This document shows, one piece after another, positions 59,024 to 64,000 of a stretch of 64,000 nucleotides of DNA. The notes beneath the pieces are model-generated. The model saw nothing but the letters and a program-made list of their open reading frames with translations. It ran no database searches and was not told the origin of the DNA. The position numbers and the translations under genes were made by a program. This stretch comes from Symmachiella macrocystis (GTDB taxonomy: Bacteria > Planctomycetota > Planctomycetia > Planctomycetales > Planctomycetaceae): the NCBI RefSeq assembly GCF_007860075.1, contig NZ_SJPP01000003.1:186001-250000 (forward strand), written 5' to 3'. Position 1 is the first letter of the stretch; the number at the start of each line of letters is the position of its first letter.

Positions 59024-60349
59024 TCATTTCCCAAACAGCGACTCACTCCCCAGAACCAACCGCGCGATCCGTTCCGCCTCCGCCGTTTCAATATCGTCGG
59101 GGACATCCTGGCCGGTGGTCAAATAGCTGATCGGCGAATCGATCTTCCGGGCTGCGGATAACATAGCCCCCATGCCGGCCGCCTCATCCAGCTTCGTGAG
59201 AATCACCGATGTCGTTCCAGCCACCGCAAATTGCCGAGCAGTCGTCTCCAAACTACGCGCACTCGCCACCAAACTCATCACCAAATGCACTTCATCAACC
59301 TTGGCCTCTAACAAGAAGTTTTGCAGCTCTTGAATCTTAGGTTCGTCACGCGGACTGCGACCGGCCGTGTCAATCAACACGAGATCCAACCCAGACAATT
59401 CATCCATCGCCCGCCGCATCTCCAACGGGCTGGTGACGACCTTCATCGGCAAATCGATAATCTCGGCATAGGTCCGCAGTTGCTCCACAGCGGCAATCCG
59501 ATAGGTATCGACGGTCACCAATCCCATGCGAATTCCATCACGCAACCGAAAATTCGCCGCCAACTTGGCAATGGTCGTCGTCTTCCCCACTCCTGTGGGA
59601 CCCACCAATGCCACCGTCCTCCGCTGTCCCGGCGTAACACGAATCGGACCGCTGCAATGCAACTCGTTTTGGACCATCTGCGACAAACGCGCCTTGGCGA
59701 GCTGCACGTCCTGCAACTCCTCGTCAGCACATTCTGCCTTCAGGCGGCAAACCATTTCCTGAGCCAGCGTGTCCTCAACTTCACTATCGATCAACTCCGC
59801 ATAGAGATGAAACAAATCACTCGGAACTTCGTCGCTACGCCGCGCTGCCGCGGTTTGACTCAGCGACTTGACCATTTGCTCAATGGACCGCAACTGACTC
59901 GAAATCGGCGACGACTCCGCAGACTGCGAACCCGAGGGTTGCGACACAACCGACGGCAATCCCATATCCGCCACCCGCTCTTGTGTTGGAGTTGGAGTTG
60001 GAGCCGGAGCCGGCGGCGGCGGCGAGAGCAATTCCGGCGCTGGTCCAAAGGCCTCCGGAGTCGACGGACGTGACAAGCCGATCTCCAGCGACACACCGCC
60101 ATCATCAATGGGAGCCTTCGGCGGCGAGGCGACAGCAGCGGGCTGAACAGCGCGTGCAGCGGGTGTTCGCACATTCACGCCGGTCCCGGCAGTGACCTCC
60201 ACACGCTGTCGGGTCCGCCGCCATTTGAGAAACCGCGGCTGCGGTATCTCGCGTGTATGCAAAATCACCGCTTCAGGGCCCAACTCGCGCCGCACGACAT
60301 CCAATGCCTGCTGCATTGTTTCCGCTCGATAAGTCCGCACATCCGCCAT
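59024..60349 (-). CDS. flhF: Flagellar SRP-like GTPase FlhF
   Basis: A 441-residue SRP-family GTPase that positions flagella and helps start their assembly. Parts in order: basic N-terminal B domain with TYRAETMQQALDVVRRELG; a proline- and alanine-rich linker with a PAPTPTPTQ run (about 110-130); helical N domain; G domain with GPTGVGKTTTIAKLAA, DTYRIAAVEQLRTYAEI, LIDTAGRSPRD and TKLDEAAGMGAM. The ATG at 60349 has AAGGA about 10 nt upstream and is favoured over 60367. It lies 67 bp after flhA. Confidence 0.93.
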   Translation of the reverse strand: MADVRTYRAETMQQALDVVRRELGPEAVILHTREIPQPRFLKWRRTRQRVEVTAGTGVNVRTPAARAVQPAAVASPPKAPIDDGGVSLEIGLSRPSTPEAFGPAPELLSPPPPAPAPTPTPTQERVADMGLPSVVSQPSGSQSAESSPISSQLRSIEQMVKSLSQTAAARRSDEVPSDLFHLYAELIDSEVEDTLAQEMVCRLKAECADEELQDVQLAKARLSQMVQNELHCSGPIRVTPGQRRTVALVGPTGVGKTTTIAKLAANFRLRDGIRMGLVTVDTYRIAAVEQLRTYAEIIDLPMKVVTSPLEMRRAMDELSGLDLVLIDTAGRSPRDEPKIQELQNFLLEAKVDEVHLVMSLVASARSLETTARQFAVAGTTSVILTKLDEAAGMGAMLSAARKIDSPISYLTTGQDVPDDIETAEAERIARLVLGSESLFGK

Positions 60350-60416
60350 TATCAAGATTCCTTCCAATTCTCACTTCGATCCGCTGAACTCCGGGACACC
60401 CCCAATGGGGCCGCTG

Positions 60417-62537
60417 CTAGCCGGCCGACACTGCGCCGGCACCCGCCACAGTTTCCACGCCAACCTGACCGATCGCCTCCACCTGTGTATCTCGCGTAAT
60501 TTCGTTCAAACTCAAAACCGCCAACGACGGCAACACCGCAGACGTGATCTGCTTGAGCGTCGCTCGAATCTGCGGGCTCACCACAATCACAGGCTGATGG
60601 CCCGCTGCCGTCAGACGCTGCAACTCCTCAGCCACCCCACGCGTGACCGCTTCAGACACCTGCGGCGAAAGCTTCACCACCGTGCCACGCTCACCATGCT
60701 CGATCCCCGCCGCGACGAGATCCTCGATCGCCGGATCCATCGTAATGACTCGCAACACGCGATTCTTATCGCGCAACTGCTGACAAATCTGCCGCGACAA
60801 CCCGTGCCGCACATACTCAGTCAAAATACCCGTATCCTTCGTCCGATCCGCCCAATCCGTCAACGACTCCAAGATCGCCTCCAAATTGCGAATCGGTACC
60901 TGCTCGCGCAACAGATTCGTCAGCACCTGATGCACTTGCGAAGTCTTCAACAAGTCGGGAATCAATTCCTCGACCACCTTGGGCGACCGTTCCTTCAAAT
61001 TATCAATCAGCTGATGCACCTGCTGCCGCGACAACAACTCATCGCTGTGCTGGCGGACAACCTCAGTCAGATGCGTGACAATCACCGCTGCCGGCTCAAT
61101 CACGCTATAACCCATCAACTCCGCACGCTCACGCTGTCCACTTTCAATCCAGACCGCGGGACGCCCGAATGCCGGCTCAACGGTTTCCACACCGGGAACC
61201 GTTCCGTTGGTCGCACCAGTATCGATCGCCAACAACCCGTCCGGATACGCATCGCCCCAGGCCACCGCCACATCGTTAATTTTGACCTGATACTGCCGCT
61301 GCTCGAGACGAATATTGTCGCGAATCCGCACCTTCGGCAGAATGATCCCCAATTCCTGTGCCACTTTGTGCCGCACCCGCGTCACTCGATCCAGCAAATC
61401 ACCACCCGAATTCACATCGGCCAAACGGATCAAACCAAAGCCCAACTCCAACTCCATCGGATCAACCAGCAAGTTGTCCTCAGGCTTCGGCTCCGGCCGC
61501 GCCTTCTCTTCTTTCTCCGCATCTGCAGCAACCTGGGCGACCGCTTTGTGTTTACGACTTGTCGTGAGCGAATACCCTACGCCGGCACACGCCGCCCCCA
61601 AGATAAACAACGGAGGCCCCGGCAAACCGGTAAACGACAACGCCACCAAAAACCCGGCAGCAATCCACATCGCCTGAGGCGAACTAAAGATTTGCCCCAC
61701 CATGTCGCCCGAAAGGTCACTGTCACTCGACGACCGCGTAATCAACAAGCCGGCTGCCAACGAAATCAAGAACGCCGGCACCTGACTGACCAACCCGTCG
61801 CCGATCGTCAATTTTGTAAAGGTTTCGATCGCCACCCGAAACGTCATATCGTTTTCAACCATGCCCATGTAGATCCCGCCGACCAAGTTGATCAACGTAA
61901 TCACGATCCCGGCAATGGCATCACCACGGACAAACTTACTGGCACCATCCATGGCCCCATAGAAGTCCGCCTGCTGCGAAATCTCTTCTCGCCGCACTTT
62001 CGCCTGTTCGGCGCTAATAATCCCAGCATTCAGATCGGCATCGATGGCCATCTGCTTGCCCGGCATCCCATCCAATGCAAAACGAGCCGCCACTTCACTA
62101 ATCCGCGTCGCTCCCTTGGTGATCACCAAGAATTGAATCACGACAATGATAATAAAGATGATCAGCCCCACAGCCACGCTGTCACCGGCGACAAACCGCT
62201 GAAACGAGGCAATCACCTCTCCGGCGGCAAACTCGCCGTCGCTGGCACCACGCGTTAAAATCAACCGTGTCGACGCCACATTGAGCACCAACCGCGCCAA
62301 CGTCGTACCCAACAGCAATGCCGGGAAAACACTAAAATCAAGCGGTTTACGGGCATAAATCGTCGTCAGCAAGACCACGGCACCGACGGTCAAGTTGCAA
62401 GCCAGCAGCACGTCCATCGTCCACGCCGGCAGCGGAACCACGAACACAAGGATCGAGGCAAATATGACCAGCGGGAAGATGAGTTCCCGATACTTAGCCC
62501 ACATGACTTCCAAACGATGAGACGCCGCAGTTGGCAT
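60417..62537 (-). CDS. flhA: Flagellar export apparatus protein FlhA
   Basis: A 706-residue integral membrane component of the flagellar type III secretion gate. The N-terminal half has about eight membrane segments, and the FHIPEP family motif region reads [20 protein letters not shown] followed by IDADLNAG. The C-terminal half (about residues 360-706) is the cytoplasmic substrate-docking domain. The ATG at 62537 has GGGAGG 6 nt upstream. It is the first gene of the visible minus-strand flagellar run flhA-flhF-flhG-(small gene)-fliA. A 617-codon antisense frame over this gene is only a shadow. Confidence 0.95.
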   Translation of the reverse strand: MPTAASHRLEVMWAKYRELIFPLVIFASILVFVVPLPAWTMDVLLACNLTVGAVVLLTTIYARKPLDFSVFPALLLGTTLARLVLNVASTRLILTRGASDGEFAAGEVIASFQRFVAGDSVAVGLIIFIIIVVIQFLVITKGATRISEVAARFALDGMPGKQMAIDADLNAGIISAEQAKVRREEISQQADFYGAMDGASKFVRGDAIAGIVITLINLVGGIYMGMVENDMTFRVAIETFTKLTIGDGLVSQVPAFLISLAAGLLITRSSSDSDLSGDMVGQIFSSPQAMWIAAGFLVALSFTGLPGPPLFILGAACAGVGYSLTTSRKHKAVAQVAADAEKEEKARPEPKPEDNLLVDPMELELGFGLIRLADVNSGGDLLDRVTRVRHKVAQELGIILPKVRIRDNIRLEQRQYQVKINDVAVAWGDAYPDGLLAIDTGATNGTVPGVETVEPAFGRPAVWIESGQRERAELMGYSVIEPAAVIVTHLTEVVRQHSDELLSRQQVHQLIDNLKERSPKVVEELIPDLLKTSQVHQVLTNLLREQVPIRNLEAILESLTDWADRTKDTGILTEYVRHGLSRQICQQLRDKNRVLRVITMDPAIEDLVAAGIEHGERGTVVKLSPQVSEAVTRGVAEELQRLTAAGHQPVIVVSPQIRATLKQITSAVLPSLAVLSLNEITRDTQVEAIGQVGVETVAGAGAVSAG

Positions 62538-62799
62538 CCATGCCTCCCGGGAAAGTCGAATTGGAAGAATTTGTCCAATTCGTAGAAAATCTAAAGATTT
62601 GATTAAAGTTGGCGAAAAAGAGAGCCGGGGGTTGATACTGAAAACTGAGATTACTGTCCAGATGGATTTACTGAGGAAGCGGCGTCTCGGCACGGTTTTG
62701 AGATACCCGGAAAGAGTTGACAGGCCGCCCCGACACCGCGACATTCAAGGGAAATCACCCAGTTCCCCTTCACTCCATGTTCAAGAGTTCACATCCACC

Positions 62800-63726
62800 A
62801 TGCCCGATTCCCCCGCCACCAAAAAACTCACAGGCCACACCGCTCCGGTGTATGTCGTCGAATATCTCAAAACCAAACCACAACTCCTCAGCGGCAGTTT
62901 TGACAATACGCTCCGACTGTGGGACACAGACACGCTGAAACCGCTGGCGACCCTCGGCGGGCATACTGACTTGGTACTGACCGTCGCCATCGCACCCGAC
63001 GACAAAACGATTGCCTCCGGCTCGCAGGATAAAACGATCCAACTCTGGGCGCTGCCCGATGCTCCACCCGAAGATCCCAACGCACCGCTCAAGCCGACCG
63101 GCGAACTGAAAGGGCACGCGTCGCAGATCTACAGCGTCGCCTTCAGCCCCGACGGCAAAACGCTCGCTTCCGCCTCCGCCGACAAGACCGTGCGTCTGTG
63201 GGACATCGCTACACTCAAGGAAATCCGCGCCTTGCCCGAACAAGGCGGCCCGGTCTATAGCGTCGCTTTCAGCCCGGACGGCCAAACCCTGCTCACCGGC
63301 GGCGGCGATAAAACGGTCCGCCTCTATAATGTCGCCGACGGCAAGGAACTGCGGCAATTCCCCGGCGCCGAGGATGCGGTCTACACCGTCGCGTATCACC
63401 CCGACGGAAAAACTATCGCTGCCGCCGGGCTAGACAAAGTCGTCCGCACCTGGAATGTCGATTCAGGCGAACCGGCAACAGTCTACAGCGGCGCGCGGGG
63501 CGACATCTATCGCGTGCAATACAACAGCAACGGCAGCCAACTCCTGGCTGTCACCTACGCCGCCAACCTCGCCATTTGGAACACGGCTGACGGCAAGCTG
63601 CACTATCAAACCGACCTCCCCGGCCGCACCACCTACGGCGCCGCCTGGTCCCCCAACGCCCAACAAATCGCCATCGCCGCCGAAGACGGCAACGTTTATC
63701 TGCTCGACTTGCCAAAACCTGCGTAG
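62800..63726 (+). CDS. WD40-repeat protein
   Basis: A 308-residue beta-propeller made of WD40 repeats, with clear units such as [33 protein letters not shown] and [18 protein letters not shown], about seven in all, so it could form one complete propeller. No signal peptide or enzyme domain is fused. The open frame extends to 62599, but ATG 62800 begins just before the first repeat. It is divergent from flhA, with 262 bp between the starts. A family B repeat begins exactly at its stop codon. Probably a protein-interaction scaffold. Confidence 0.85.
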   Translation: MPDSPATKKLTGHTAPVYVVEYLKTKPQLLSGSFDNTLRLWDTDTLKPLATLGGHTDLVLTVAIAPDDKTIASGSQDKTIQLWALPDAPPEDPNAPLKPTGELKGHASQIYSVAFSPDGKTLASASADKTVRLWDIATLKEIRALPEQGGPVYSVAFSPDGQTLLTGGGDKTVRLYNVADGKELRQFPGAEDAVYTVAYHPDGKTIAAAGLDKVVRTWNVDSGEPATVYSGARGDIYRVQYNSNGSQLLAVTYAANLAIWNTADGKLHYQTDLPGRTTYGAAWSPNAQQIAIAAEDGNVYLLDLPKPA

Positions 63727-63838
63727 CGGCACAGCCGCTTGGTGCGAGCTTCCGTTCGAATTATGAGATGCCGCTCCCGTTGGTCGCTGTGCAATGTACA
63801 CACTGCGTCCACGGGAGGGCGAAGCTCCTGCTGGGCCG
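63726..63838. repeat. Family B half-copy after the WD40 gene
   Basis: 113 bp closely matching the left half of the repeat at 54874-54982: GCGGCACAGCCGC (63726-63738), then the GAGATGCCG and CTCCCGTTGGTCGCT block, then CGGGAGGGCGAAGCTCC (from 63812). It starts on the last base of the WD40 stop codon. No right half was seen. Confidence 0.8.
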
Positions 63839-63891
63839 CATCGGTTCGCGAGAGACGGTTTGCAAATCAATTGGCCATCCTACGATAGGCG

Positions 63892-63999
63892 CTACCAACT
63901 CTGCGCGGGCATTTCGCCGGCTAGAGATTCGATGCGGCCGGTCATTTCGTCCATGAAGGAACTCCGCTCGCCCGTCCAGCGAAACGAATCCCCCACAAA
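63892..63999 (-). CDS. 3' end of an unidentified minus-strand gene (cut by window)
   Basis: An open frame of 35 codons plus stop (TAG, complement of 63892-63894) enters from the right edge. It encodes FVGDSFRW, a TGERSSFMDEMTG stretch, then RIESLAGEMPAQSW. The composition is protein-like but too little is visible to identify it. Confidence 0.45.
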   Translation of the reverse strand, partial: FVGDSFRWTGERSSFMDEMTGRIESLAGEMPAQSW

Positions 64000-64000
64000 C

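Noticed and set aside
60405-62258. 617-codon open frame antisense to flhA
   Set aside because: Rich in Arg, His, Gln and Pro with no protein-like pattern; it is the mirror of flhA codon bias, and flhA is unmistakable.

Overview
The window reads as a chromosomal segment from a planctomycete, probably in or near the Planctomycetaceae; genus cannot be fixed from sequence alone. The evidence is two pairs of the planctomycete-typical PSCyt1/DUF1549/DUF1553 plus DUF1501 genes, a DUF1559 pseudopilin-like protein, many twin-arginine-exported proteins with an RR near the N-terminus, a multihaem cytochrome next to a beta-propeller dehydrogenase-like protein, and repeats at the ends of genes of the kind that give the well-known 'GASPSR'-type spurious ORFs in this phylum.

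Layout. 1-3.3 kb: the end of a Tad (tight adherence) pilus operon (cpaF/tadA, truncated at the left edge, then tadB and tadC, then a terminator). 3.6-8.2 kb: an outer-membrane-barrel-like protein, an unknown protein, a Tat-exported sialidase-like BNR protein and three small accessory genes, the last AT-rich and bracketed by two copies of a 127/128-bp REP-pair (BIME-like) repeat. 8.2-17.8 kb: secreted esterase, small membrane protein, PhyH-type dioxygenase, sugar isomerase-like protein, five-haem cytochrome plus beta-propeller protein, phosphodiesterase and an unpaired CoA-transferase subunit. 18-27 kb: glycosyltransferase, alpha/beta hydrolase, first DUF1553/DUF1501 pair, DUF1559 protein and a lipoprotein. 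27-42.6 kb: large MscS channel, CPXCG zinc protein, CHAD protein, second DUF1553/DUF1501 pair, acyltransferase, Tat-exported Rossmann-like protein, membrane protein, ABC exporter. 42.8-46.3 kb: Na/Pi cotransporter-like protein, universal stress protein, unknown, metallo-beta-lactamase-fold protein. 46.7-52.2 kb: a strongly structured RNA/leader, then hemD-hemE-hemY plus a small unknown gene, then the menaquinone gene mqnE. 52.4-56.3 kb: an unusual membrane protein ending in a DNA-ligase-like OB domain, an SGNH-like protein lacking its catalytic residues, and a LysM protein. 56.6-62.5 kb: flagellar export and regulation genes flhA-flhF-flhG-(small membrane gene)-fliA, all on the minus strand. 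62.8-64 kb: a WD40 protein, a repeat, and the 3' end of one more minus-strand gene.

The most unusual items are the structured RNA with an intrinsic terminator in the divergent region upstream of hemD, the REP-pair repeats placed within a few bases of stop codons, the zinc-ribbon/transmembrane/ligase-OB fusion, and the inactive-looking SGNH protein. All identifications were made by eye from motifs; no database search was run.
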